Assembly (NCBI GenBank): GCA_002280555.1
Contig: NCEE01000019.1
Span: forward strand, 1 to 64,000
Length of the DNA stretch: 64,000 nucleotides
From: Sphingomonas sp. 32-62-10
Lineage (GTDB): Bacteria > Pseudomonadota > Alphaproteobacteria > Sphingomonadales > Sphingomonadaceae
Reading direction: 5' to 3'
The notes below the pieces were generated by a model that was given only the letters and a program-made list of their open reading frames with translations, had not been told where the DNA came from and did not search any database. The position numbers were made by a program, and so were the translations under genes. Below, one piece after another: positions 17,554 to 25,793 of this stretch. Numbering within the stretch: position 1 is the first letter of the stretch; the number at the start of each line of letters is the position of its first letter.

Positions 17554-17606
17554 GGGAACCTCCTTGAAGTTGACGCCAAGATAGGGGTTGCGTTTGCGGC
17601 GTAAAT

Positions 17607-17632
17607 GGAAACGATAGAAACGCATCGTTTCC
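17607..17632. promoter_or_regulatory. Palindromic operator candidate between pirin and LysR genes
   Basis: GGAAACGAT and ATCGTTTCC form a perfect inverted repeat with an 8-base spacer, midway between the divergent starts (17553 and 17662). Placement and symmetry match a LysR-type regulator binding site. Confidence 0.7.
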
Positions 17633-17661
17633 GATATCGGTCAATTTATGTGGAGGGTGAT

Positions 17662-18612
17662 GTGCGGCTTCCCGATCTTGAAGCATGGGCGATCTTTGCG
17701 AGCGTCGTCGAGCATCGGTCGTTTAGTGGGGCGGCGGACGCGATCGGCCTGTCAAAGTCGACCATCTCCAAGGCGGTGACGCGGCTCGAAACGCACCTCG
17801 GCCAATCGCTGTTCCACCGCACGTCGCGTCGGTTGAGCCTGACGGAAAATGGCCGAGTGCTCGCCGAACGCGCCGCCCGCATTCTAGGCGAAGCCAATGC
17901 AGCGGAAGAAGCTGCGCGCGACGCAGCCCTGGCCCCGGCGGGGCTGATCCGCATGGCTGCCCCGATGACGCTTGGCTTGTTGTACCTAACCGAGTTGATT
18001 GCCGATTTTATCGCCGCGCATCCGGGCATCGAAATCGATCTCCATCTGTCGGACACCAAGCTGGATATCGTCGCCGAGGGGTTTGACATCGCGGTCCGTG
18101 TCGCCAATCTCCCCGATAGTTCGCTTCGCGCGCGACGGTTGGGGCCTGTGACCGTGCATATCGTGGCCGCGCCCGTCTATCTTGCCCGCCACGGCACCCC
18201 AACTCACCCCGCGCAACTCGGCGAGCATGCCTGCCTTGCCTATACCAACCTGCACGGCCCATGGCGTTTCGCGGGACCAGGTGGCGCCGAAGTGGCGGTG
18301 CGCCCGGCCGGGCCGTTCCGTGCGAATAGCGGCGATGCTCTCCTCCCCGCGCTCCGCCAGGGGCTGGGGATTGCGGTGCTGCCCGATTTCATCGTCGGCG
18401 GCGATATCGCGGCCGGCACGCTGACGCCGATCCTGGCCGACTGGCACGCGCCCCCGATTGCGTTGCACCTCATGACCCCACCCGGCAGCCTGCGCCCGGC
18501 GCGCGTCGATCTGCTGCTCGATTATCTCACCGTGCACCTGCGTCGATTGTGCCCCGTCGACGACGGGCCGCATGATGTACCAAATGCCGAATTCACCAAT
18601 TCGGCACAATGA
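17662..18612 (+). CDS. LysR-family transcriptional regulator
   Basis: DNA-binding regulator with an N-terminal winged helix (LEAWAIFASVVEHRSFSGAA, then AIGLSKSTISKAVTRLE) and a periplasmic-binding-protein-like effector domain. It has 316 residues. The start is GTG 17662 with GGAGG five bases upstream; the upstream in-frame ATG at 17605 would place coding sequence over the operator. Divergent from the pirin/wrbA pair, it probably controls them and itself through the palindrome at 17607-17632. The effector is unknown; quinone or redox stress is suggested only by the neighbours. Confidence 0.9.
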   Translation: MRLPDLEAWAIFASVVEHRSFSGAADAIGLSKSTISKAVTRLETHLGQSLFHRTSRRLSLTENGRVLAERAARILGEANAAEEAARDAALAPAGLIRMAAPMTLGLLYLTELIADFIAAHPGIEIDLHLSDTKLDIVAEGFDIAVRVANLPDSSLRARRLGPVTVHIVAAPVYLARHGTPTHPAQLGEHACLAYTNLHGPWRFAGPGGAEVAVRPAGPFRANSGDALLPALRQGLGIAVLPDFIVGGDIAAGTLTPILADWHAPPIALHLMTPPGSLRPARVDLLLDYLTVHLRRLCPVDDGPHDVPNAEFTNSAQ

Positions 18613-18635
18613 TTGGGCTTGGTGTCGACCTAAAG

Positions 18636-18658
18636 GATTCTCCGCGACTCGTGGAGTC
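18636..18658. promoter_or_regulatory. Cluster of three GANTC (CcrM) sites upstream of ctrA
   Basis: GATTC (18636), GACTC (18646) and GAGTC (18654) fall within 23 bases; the last two form a perfect inverted repeat around GTG. GANTC is the target of the cell-cycle methyltransferase CcrM, and methylation state affects a ctrA promoter in Caulobacter. Confidence 0.65.
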
Positions 18659-18665
18659 AGGCCGA

Positions 18666-18681
18666 TTAATCTGAAATTAAC
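18666..18681 (+). promoter_or_regulatory. CtrA box upstream of ctrA
   Basis: TTAA-N7-TTAAC, an exact match to the CtrA binding consensus, 97 bases before the ctrA start; implies autoregulation. Confidence 0.8.
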
Positions 18682-18777
18682 CTTTTACCTTCATCACTGA
18701 TGAGGTTAATGGAATGTGTGTGAACGCGCCGAGCGACTGGGGATGTTCGGGGCTGCGAGCAACAGGGGAACTGCCAG

Positions 18778-19479
18778 ATGCGCGTACTGCTGATCGAAGA
18801 CGAGCCCACCACGGCCAAAGCCATTGAATTGATGCTCTCGGCAGAGGGCTTCAACGTGTATACCACCGATCTTGGCGAAGAAGGCCTCGATCTCGGCAAG
18901 CTGTATGATTACGATATCATCCTGCTCGACCTGAACCTGCCCGATATGCACGGCTATGACGTGTTGAAAAAGCTCCGCGTCGCCCGGGTGCAGACGCCGG
19001 TTCTGATCCTTTCCGGCATCAACGAAATGGACAGCAAGGTCCGCTCGTTCGGTTTCGGCGCTGACGATTATGTCACCAAGCCTTTCCACCGCGAAGAACT
19101 CACCGCCCGCATCCACGCGGTTGTGCGCCGTTCCAAGGGCCATTCGCAGTCGGTGATCCGAACCGGCAAGCTCGCCGTCAATCTGGATGCCAAGACCGTC
19201 GAAGTCGATGGTGCCCGCGTCCACCTGACCGGCAAGGAATATGCGATGCTCGAGCTGCTTTCGCTGCGCAAAGGCACCACGCTCACCAAAGAAATGTTCC
19301 TGAACCACCTTTATGGCGGCATGGACGAGCCCGAACTCAAGATCATCGACGTGTTCATCTGCAAGCTCCGTAAGAAGCTCAGCATGGCGTGCGAAGGCGA
19401 CAACTATATCGAAACCGTCTGGGGTCGCGGCTATGTGCTACGCGAGCCTGACGAAGTGCAGGAAGCTGCCGTCGCATAA
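18778..19479 (+). CDS. ctrA: Cell-cycle response regulator CtrA
   Basis: OmpR-type response regulator that controls cell cycle, motility and polarity genes in alphaproteobacteria. It has 233 residues. The receiver domain starts MRVLLIEDEP with phospho-acceptor Asp51 in ILLDLNLPD and the Lys of VTKPFHREEL. The C-terminal winged helix contains the hallmark LTGKEYAMLELLSLRKG and IIDVFICKLRKKL, essentially as in CtrA orthologues. It is preceded by a CtrA box and clustered GANTC sites and followed by a strong terminator, so it is a single-gene unit. In sphingomonads CtrA is often linked to flagella and gene transfer rather than essential division; which applies here cannot be seen. Confidence 0.96.
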   Translation: MRVLLIEDEPTTAKAIELMLSAEGFNVYTTDLGEEGLDLGKLYDYDIILLDLNLPDMHGYDVLKKLRVARVQTPVLILSGINEMDSKVRSFGFGADDYVTKPFHREELTARIHAVVRRSKGHSQSVIRTGKLAVNLDAKTVEVDGARVHLTGKEYAMLELLSLRKGTTLTKEMFLNHLYGGMDEPELKIIDVFICKLRKKLSMACEGDNYIETVWGRGYVLREPDEVQEAAVA

Positions 19480-19498
19480 GCAGGATTAAATACGGGGG

Positions 19499-19539
19499 AA
19501 AAGCCCGCAGTTTCCAAGTCGGAAACTGCGGGCTTTTTT
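19499..19539 (+). terminator. Rho-independent terminator of ctrA
   Basis: A 17-base perfect stem (AAAAGCCCGCAGTTTCC with its complement) closes a 5-base loop and ends in a T run. Confidence 0.93.
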
Positions 19540-19649
19540 GTTGTTCCTCATGATGCACTTGATCATGGTGACGCAGCAGCCTGGCTTTTGTATAGCGTCG
19601 CTACCGAAGAGAAAGGCCAATGAACGCCTGACCGGACGGGAGCGATGCG

Positions 19650-21356
19650 ATGAACGAGGAAGATTTTCTGCTGGCCGCCACCATGGCCCCGCCACCCCTC
19701 CAGGCCCCGGTCTCCAAGACCAACGCAGCCACCGGGCATAATCATGACCCCGTCGCCACCGCGATGTTCAACGCGATCCGGCAGAGCAAGGATCTGACGA
19801 TCACCCGGCGGGATTTCGAAACCGCGATCGAGCATACCGGCATCTTACTCGACGACCCGCGTATTCGCGAAACGGTGAAGGCATTGCGTCGGCGGGCCGA
19901 TCTTGAGCCGATCACGCTTTCCGAATTTGCCGAAAGCCTGCACCCATCGACGACATCGCTGCTGCACCGGGCGTTGCGCGGCGACCTGATCATCCCTGAT
20001 TTTCAGCGGTTCCGCGACAAGCTGACGACAATCTTTGATTTTGTTCGGGATTATGATGGGGGCGAAGTCGCCACCTATATTCCACAGCTCGCCAGGGTAA
20101 ATCCGGATCTCTATTCGATTGCGGTCTGCACCGTCGATGGCCAGCGAATGTCGCTTGGCGATGATGAAGAACGCTATTGTGTCCAATCCACATGCAAGCC
20201 AATCAATTATGCAATTGCGATGGATACGCTGGGCCAGGCGCAAGTGCAGCGCCATGTCGGGCGCGAGCCCTCGGGTCGGTCCTTTAATGAGCTGACCCTC
20301 AACAACGCGTCATTGCCGCACAATCCGATGATCAACGCCGGCGCGATCATGTGCTCGGCGTTGATCAAGCCCGGCCTCCCGCTCGCCGATCGCTTCGATT
20401 ATGTCATGAGCGTCTGGCGATCGCTGGCGGGCAATGAATCCGCGGGGTTCGATAACTCCGTCTATCTGTCAGAAAAGGACACCGCCGACCGCAATTTTGC
20501 GCTCGCTTATTTCATGCGGGAGAACAAAGCCTTCCCGCCCGATACCGATCTGATCGCGACGCTCGATTTCTATTTCCAGTGTTGTTCGATCACCGTCGAC
20601 GTCAAACAGATGGCAACCGTTGCGGCCACATTTGCTAATGGCGGCATTTGCCCGATGACGGACAAGCGCGTGTTCTCTCCGTCCACTACCAAGAACTGCC
20701 TGTCGCTCATGTACAGCTGCGGCATGTATGATTTTTCAGGCGAATATGCGTTCACGGTGGGCTTGCCCGCCAAATCGGGGGTGTCCGGCGCGATGTTCAT
20801 CGTTGTGCCGGGTGTGTGCGGGATTGCGCTTTACAGCCCGCGCCTTGATTCACTCGGCAACACCGTCCGCGGGGTCGAATTCTCCAAGCGACTGGTCGAG
20901 ACGTTTCCGTTCCATACCTATGCCAATGTCGTTGCCGACCACCGGCTGGTCGACCCACGTCGCAGCGAGGTGATGAATGAGGTCGAGCCGGCGTTTTTGA
21001 TGTGCGCAGCGGGCGCGCGCGGCGACGTGAGTGAAATGCGGCGGCTGATCGCCAAAGGCACTGAAGTCAATTCGGCCGATTATGATGGTCGCACCGGGCT
21101 GCACCTGGCCGCAAGCGAGGGCCACACCGAAGCAGTACGATTCCTGATCGATCAGGGCGCACGCATCGATCCCAAGGATCGTTGGGGTAACACCCCGCTT
21201 GATGATGCCGTGCGTGGTGGACACGCAACCGTCGAAAAACTGTTGCGGCTGGTTGGAGAAGAATTGCAGCAGATCATTGGCACCGCCGCCGAACCGGGTG
21301 CCGAAGCGACCGCTCAGCCCAAGCCAAAACCTACAAAGCTGGCACGGGACAGGTAA
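19650..21356 (+). CDS. glsA: Glutaminase with N-terminal EF-hand-like and C-terminal ankyrin regions
   Basis: Hydrolyses glutamine to glutamate and ammonia. At 568 residues it is far longer than the ~310-residue bacterial GlsA and has the architecture of animal kidney-type glutaminase: an N-terminal helical EF-hand-like region (about 35-125, with TGILLDDPR), the beta-lactamase-like glutaminase domain with the catalytic Ser180-x-x-Lys183 (VQSTCK) and the NPMINAGAI motif, and ankyrin repeats at about 445-545 (DGRTGLHLAASEGHTEAVRF, then a second repeat). The tail is Lys/Pro-rich. The ATG follows GGGAG. Monocistronic. Confidence 0.93.
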   Translation: MNEEDFLLAATMAPPPLQAPVSKTNAATGHNHDPVATAMFNAIRQSKDLTITRRDFETAIEHTGILLDDPRIRETVKALRRRADLEPITLSEFAESLHPSTTSLLHRALRGDLIIPDFQRFRDKLTTIFDFVRDYDGGEVATYIPQLARVNPDLYSIAVCTVDGQRMSLGDDEERYCVQSTCKPINYAIAMDTLGQAQVQRHVGREPSGRSFNELTLNNASLPHNPMINAGAIMCSALIKPGLPLADRFDYVMSVWRSLAGNESAGFDNSVYLSEKDTADRNFALAYFMRENKAFPPDTDLIATLDFYFQCCSITVDVKQMATVAATFANGGICPMTDKRVFSPSTTKNCLSLMYSCGMYDFSGEYAFTVGLPAKSGVSGAMFIVVPGVCGIALYSPRLDSLGNTVRGVEFSKRLVETFPFHTYANVVADHRLVDPRRSEVMNEVEPAFLMCAAGARGDVSEMRRLIAKGTEVNSADYDGRTGLHLAASEGHTEAVRFLIDQGARIDPKDRWGNTPLDDAVRGGHATVEKLLRLVGEELQQIIGTAAEPGAEATAQPKPKPTKLARDR

Positions 21357-21517
21357 TCGACTTGGGATCATTCGATCGACGCAAGTTGAGGGGAAATGAG
21401 GCGGCTCTGGCTAGTATCGCTTAGATCAACTTCGTCACTCACGGGTAAGGCTGCGCCTTGCTCCATTTGCTAAACCACGCGCGGGTGACCGAATCTTCGT
21501 CCTGTGCCGCGAACATT

Positions 21518-22201
21518 TTACCGATGTTCAGGCGCGCTCCAGTCGATACCCGGCAGCAACAGACTGAGACAGGCATCGACATGGCGATCGATGAAAACAT
21601 CAGATCGACTGTCTTTGCCTGTGGCGATTTTGTATTCTGGCGCCAGGACGATGGCGAGGCTGAACGCACCGGAAAAGATGAACTTCGCATCGTCCAAGTC
21701 CATCGCGGGGACTAGCCCTTCGCCCTGAGCGCGGGCGACGATTGCCTTTAACATCGCTGATATCCGGCTTTGGTGCGTTTCGACCAACCAAGCGAGCCGA
21801 TCGGATTCGTGCGTTCCCTCCTGAAACAGGATCCGCATATATTCAGGATACCGGGCAAGAGCAGAAACGTGCGCCCTTGCGCAACGGCGGTAAAATTGGG
21901 GCCCAGTCGCCGATATGATATCCGCCTGCTGGGATTCCAGATAGGCATCAACTCGCGCATAAACTGCGTCAACTGCAGCGCGCCACAGCAGTTCCTTGCT
22001 CTTGAAATGATAAATCATCAATGGCACCGGAACGCCACAATTCACAGAAATCGAAAGCAAAGTGGTGCCATCGAATCCTTGCGACGCAAACAGCGATATC
22101 GCGGATTCGATGATCTGCGCGCGTGTTTCCAGCCGTTGCCGTTCGCGCATGCCCGGCCGCTTCGCCAGGCCAGTTTCCATATCCTGCATATTCATTGACA
22201 A
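21518..22201 (-). CDS. TetR-family transcriptional regulator
   Basis: A 227-residue one-component repressor type. The N-terminal helix-turn-helix spans about residues 24-70 (TRAQIIESAISLFASQGFDG, then YHFKSKELLW). The C-terminal ligand domain is unassigned; LFQEGTHESDRLAWL resembles the TetR_C subtype often seen with lipid or aromatic genes. It is divergent from the sterol-desaturase-like gene, whose promoter it probably controls. Three Met codons lie close together at the start, so the exact start is uncertain by a few residues. Confidence 0.85.
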   Translation of the reverse strand: MSMNMQDMETGLAKRPGMRERQRLETRAQIIESAISLFASQGFDGTTLLSISVNCGVPVPLMIYHFKSKELLWRAAVDAVYARVDAYLESQQADIISATGPQFYRRCARAHVSALARYPEYMRILFQEGTHESDRLAWLVETHQSRISAMLKAIVARAQGEGLVPAMDLDDAKFIFSGAFSLAIVLAPEYKIATGKDSRSDVFIDRHVDACLSLLLPGIDWSAPEHR

Positions 22202-22287
22202 CTTAATCAGTCAGTGATCTATCATAGGCCAACGGGGCATAATGTCGATCCAATTGGTGCCAAGAAGACACCGGGAGAGCACAGGCG

Positions 22288-23246
22288 ATGGAACTGATTT
22301 GGGACGTTCTGTCCACCACCGCACGCAAAATGGCCGACGGCTCTGGCTTCTGGATCATGTTTTCCACCTATATGGCGATGGTGTTCGGCGAACGGCTCGC
22401 CTATTTGTTTCAGCACCGTGTGGCATGGAACGAGCGCGATGCCTGGGCCAATATCGGCTCGGCGGGGCCCTGCTAACCGGCGGGCTGTTCATGGCGGCCT
22501 ATATCATGCTGTACGAACATGCGCGGTGGTTCAGCATTCCATTTGTCTGGTGGGGCTGGGTGCTGGGATTTCTGCTCAACGACCTAGCTTATTACACCGA
22601 TCACCGCATCGCGCACCGGGTCGGCTTTTTCTGGGCGATCCACACAAGCCACCATTCAAGCAGGGAAATGAACCTGCTTGTCGCCAACCGGGGCACGCTG
22701 CTTGACCTTGGCGGGTTAATGTCTCCGGCCTATTTAGTTTTGCCGTTCCTGGGGGTGCACCCGGCGATGTTCCTGGCGTGCAAATTCTTTGCGAACCTGT
22801 GGGGTATCTTTAATCACACAAGACTGGTGCGCCGAATGGGCGTGCTTGAGGGCATCCTAGCCACACCAGCCAATCACCGCGTGCACCACGGCACCGAACC
22901 CAAATATCTCGACAAGAATTACGGGCAGGTGTTGATCATCTGGGATCGTCTGTTCGGCACGTGGCAACCCGAGGAAGAGGAACCGACCTTCGGCCTTGTC
23001 CACCAACTCGATACCTATTCGGTATGGGATATCCAGACATCGGGGGCGCAATGGCTGATCGGCAAGGTGCGTACAGCGCCCACGCTCCGCGACAAACTGT
23101 CATACCTCATCAAGCCCCCCGGTTGGAGCCATGATGGACATCATGAAACCACCGAAGTGCTGGTTGCCGCTGCCAGAACTGCCAGTCCGAGCCGTGGGAA
23201 TGGCGACGATTTCAGCGGATGGCCAGAAATGGCCGACAACCGTTAA
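22288..23246 (+). pseudogene. Sterol desaturase / fatty acid hydroxylase family gene with frameshift
   Basis: The product would be a membrane di-iron oxygenase. The N-terminal part reads in one frame from ATG 22288 (preceded by GGGAGAG) to about 22467, including MFSTYMAMVFGERLAYLF. The rest continues in a different frame with transmembrane segments and the histidine clusters DHRIAHR, HTSHHSS and HRVHHG that hold the two irons. Adding one G to the GGGG run at 22464-22467 restores a single ~319-residue protein reading GSAGALLTGGLF. So it is either a recent single-base deletion, a slippage site or a sequencing error. The full set of His motifs argues for recent loss. The divergent TetR gene is the likely regulator. 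Confidence 0.8.
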
Positions 23247-23249
23247 AGC

Positions 23250-24890
23250 TCATCGCGCCCAGGCCCGTACGCCACCGATCCACGTTTCCTCGACCTTGGT
23301 CGCGCGCAGGTCGCTGGGGCTCGCCAACAGCGGATCGCGGTCGACGATGATGAAATCGGCCCATTGCCCGGCGCCCAGCCGCCCAAATTCCTTTTCGGCA
23401 AAGCCGGCATAGGCGGCGTCCATCGTATAGGCGCGCCAGGCCTGTTCGCGGCTGATGCGCTCCTGTGGCTGCCATCCGCCAAACGGCTGGCCATCGGCAT
23501 CGGACCGGGTGAAGCCCGTCGCCCAGCCCGCGAACGGGTCGGGGCTCTCAACCGGGTAATCAGTGCCGAACGCCAGCACCGCACCCTGCTGGAGCATCGT
23601 CTGCCAAGCATAGGCCCCCGCCAGCCGCGCTGGCCCCAATCGCGCCTCTGCCATGGTGCGGTCGCTGGTTTCATGCACCGGCTGCATCGAGGCGATGATC
23701 CCGTTCTTGCCGAACTTGGCGAGGTCGACGGGGTCGATCACCTGCGCATGCTCCACCCGCCAGCGCCGATCGCCTTTATAGGTTTCGGCCAGATCGGCGA
23801 TCGCGTCGACGACTTGGGCATTAGCCTTGTCGCCGATCGCGTGGACCGCGATTTGATAGTTATCCATCGCCGCGCGGCTCATCAGGTTGCGCAGTACGTC
23901 GTCGGCTAGGAACCCCGCGCCCGACTGGCCCGGCGCATCGGCATAGGGGGCCTTCAGCCACGCCCCGCGCGAGCCGAGCGCGCCATCGGTGTAAAGCTTC
24001 ATCCCCGCGAGCTTCAGCCGCCCGCCATAGAGCCAAGGCGTCGGGCCGATGCCGCCGATGCGGATCGTGTCTTCCAGCCCCGCACCATAGCTCATGATCC
24101 GCACCCGGAGCGATCCGGCATCGCCGAGCCGACGATACGCCATCCAGTCATCGAGCGAGGTGCCCATATCCGCTGTCGCCGTGATGCCATAACTCAGCAG
24201 GATCGCCTGCGCCTTCAGCACCGCAGTGCCGCGTTCCTTGGGCAGCGGCTTGGGCACGGCCTTCAGCACCAGTTCCTGGGCTGAATCGACGAACACGCCG
24301 TTCGGCTCTGCCCCGGTTTTCTCAATACGACCACCGGCGGGCGAAATGCTCTTGGCGGTGATGCCCGCCGCCTTCATCGCCGCGCTGTTCGCCCAGCTCG
24401 CATGGCCGTCCGCGCGTGACAGCCAGACCGGGCGATCACTGACTACGGCATCAAGATCGGCGGCAGTCGGAAAACGACCAAGCCCCCATTTCTCCTGGTT
24501 CCAGCCGCCACCCAAAATCCATTTCTTGTCCGGATTCGCCGCGACATAGGCCGCGATCTTCGCCTTCGCCTCATCAAGCGATTTGGTGTCCGACAAATCA
24601 AGCTCAAGCGCGCGAAACCCCAGATCGACGACATGGCCATGCGCATCGACAAAGCCGGGCAGCAGCACCTTGCCCTTCATATCTGCGCGCCAATCAAGCT
24701 TGTCGGGGCGCTTCTCGCCCTGCTTCACCAAGCGTGCGACATGGCCGTCAGGTGTGATCAGCAGTCCCGTGAAGCGCAACACCTTGCCATCGGCATCGAG
24801 CGTGACGCCATCGACGTTATCGACCAGACCGTCGGCGAAGGCGGGACTGGGCATTGTCGCGAGCAGCGCCGCGAGCAGAAGCTTCTTCAT
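23250..24890 (-). CDS. Secreted amidohydrolase, YtcJ-like
   Basis: Amidohydrolase-superfamily protein of 546 residues with a signal peptide (MKKLLLAALLATMPSPAFA). It has the N-terminal metal motif FVDAHGHV, the family WNQEKWGLGRFP region, QIAVHAIGD, RVEHAQV and the C-terminal FGTDYPVE. YtcJ-type enzymes hydrolyse amide or carbamate bonds; the substrate is not known here. The 5' end overlaps the stop of the dehydrogenase gene by four bases (ATGA), so the two are an operon with the dehydrogenase first. Confidence 0.88.
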   Translation of the reverse strand: MKKLLLAALLATMPSPAFADGLVDNVDGVTLDADGKVLRFTGLLITPDGHVARLVKQGEKRPDKLDWRADMKGKVLLPGFVDAHGHVVDLGFRALELDLSDTKSLDEAKAKIAAYVAANPDKKWILGGGWNQEKWGLGRFPTAADLDAVVSDRPVWLSRADGHASWANSAAMKAAGITAKSISPAGGRIEKTGAEPNGVFVDSAQELVLKAVPKPLPKERGTAVLKAQAILLSYGITATADMGTSLDDWMAYRRLGDAGSLRVRIMSYGAGLEDTIRIGGIGPTPWLYGGRLKLAGMKLYTDGALGSRGAWLKAPYADAPGQSGAGFLADDVLRNLMSRAAMDNYQIAVHAIGDKANAQVVDAIADLAETYKGDRRWRVEHAQVIDPVDLAKFGKNGIIASMQPVHETSDRTMAEARLGPARLAGAYAWQTMLQQGAVLAFGTDYPVESPDPFAGWATGFTRSDADGQPFGGWQPQERISREQAWRAYTMDAAYAGFAEKEFGRLGAGQWADFIIVDRDPLLASPSDLRATKVEETWIGGVRAWAR

Positions 24891-25741
24891 TTCGGCATTC
24901 TCCTGACGAGCGAGCTCGTATCCTGGCGGCCACCGCCCATTTTCTGCACCTCGGCGTAGAATTGATCGACCATCGCCGCGACCGGCAGGCTCGCGCCGTT
25001 CTTGCGCGCTTCATCGAGCGCGAGGCCAAGGTCCTTGCGCATCCAATCGACCGCAAAGCCGAAATCGAATTTGTCCTCGCTCATCGTTTGCCAGCGATTG
25101 ACCATCTGCCAGCTTTGCGCGGCCCCGCCTGAAATCGCGTCGAACACACGCGCCAGATCAAGCTCGCTCGCCTGGGCAAAGCGCAGCGCTTCGCTCAGCC
25201 CCTGCAGCACGCCGGCAATCGCGATCTGGTTGACCATCTTGGTCTGCTGCCCGGCGCCGGGCCCGCCGACATGGACGATGCGGAGCGCATAGGCCGCCAT
25301 CAGCGGCTCCGCCGCCGCCATCGCCGCCGCTGTGCCACCGCACATGATCGAGAGCTTGCCATTCTCCGCCCCCGCCTGCCCGCCTGATACCGGCGCATCG
25401 ACAACCAGTGTGCGCGCAGACGCCAGCCGCCGGGCGATATCAGCCGAAACCGTGGTGTGATCGATAAACACCGCATCATCGCGCATCGCCGCGAACACGC
25501 CGTCGGTGCCGAGCGTCACCAGCGCCAGATCATCGTCGTTGCCGACACAGGCGATGACCGCATCCTTGCCCGCCGCCGCCGCGGCAGGGCTATCCGCTGC
25601 CGCCCCGCCATGCGCCGCCACCCAAGCCTCTGCCTTGGCGCGGGTGCGGTTATAGACGGTCAGGCTGTGCCCTGCCGCTGCGAGATGGCGTGCCATGGGG
25701 CCGCCCATGATTCCGGTGCCGATGAATGCGATATGAGCCAT
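24887..25741 (-). CDS. NAD(P)-dependent beta-hydroxyacid dehydrogenase (HIBADH family)
   Basis: Oxidises a beta-hydroxyacid such as 3-hydroxyisobutyrate or tartronate semialdehyde-type substrates. It has 284 residues: nucleotide-binding GxGxMG motif in FIGTGIMGGPMARHL at residues 6-20, substrate-site DAPVSGGQAGAENG, the catalytic-lysine region GAGQQTKMVNQ, and the C-terminal DFGFAVDWMRKDLGLAL. The exact substrate is unresolved. Start 25741 gives the canonical N-terminus; longer in-frame extensions run antisense into ilvA. Divergent from the threonine ammonia-lyase gene. Confidence 0.88.
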   Translation of the reverse strand: MAHIAFIGTGIMGGPMARHLAAAGHSLTVYNRTRAKAEAWVAAHGGAAADSPAAAAAGKDAVIACVGNDDDLALVTLGTDGVFAAMRDDAVFIDHTTVSADIARRLASARTLVVDAPVSGGQAGAENGKLSIMCGGTAAAMAAAEPLMAAYALRIVHVGGPGAGQQTKMVNQIAIAGVLQGLSEALRFAQASELDLARVFDAISGGAAQSWQMVNRWQTMSEDKFDFGFAVDWMRKDLGLALDEARKNGASLPVAAMVDQFYAEVQKMGGGRQDTSSLVRRMPK

Positions 25742-25793
25742 GGAACCAGCGCATAAGGCGTGTTCCTTCGCCACGCCAGATGGTCTAGTTGCC

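Noticed and set aside
21518..22287. TetR operator palindrome in the gap before the sterol-desaturase-like gene
   Set aside because: Only weak 3-4 base symmetries around 22205-22222 were seen; not strong enough to list as a site.
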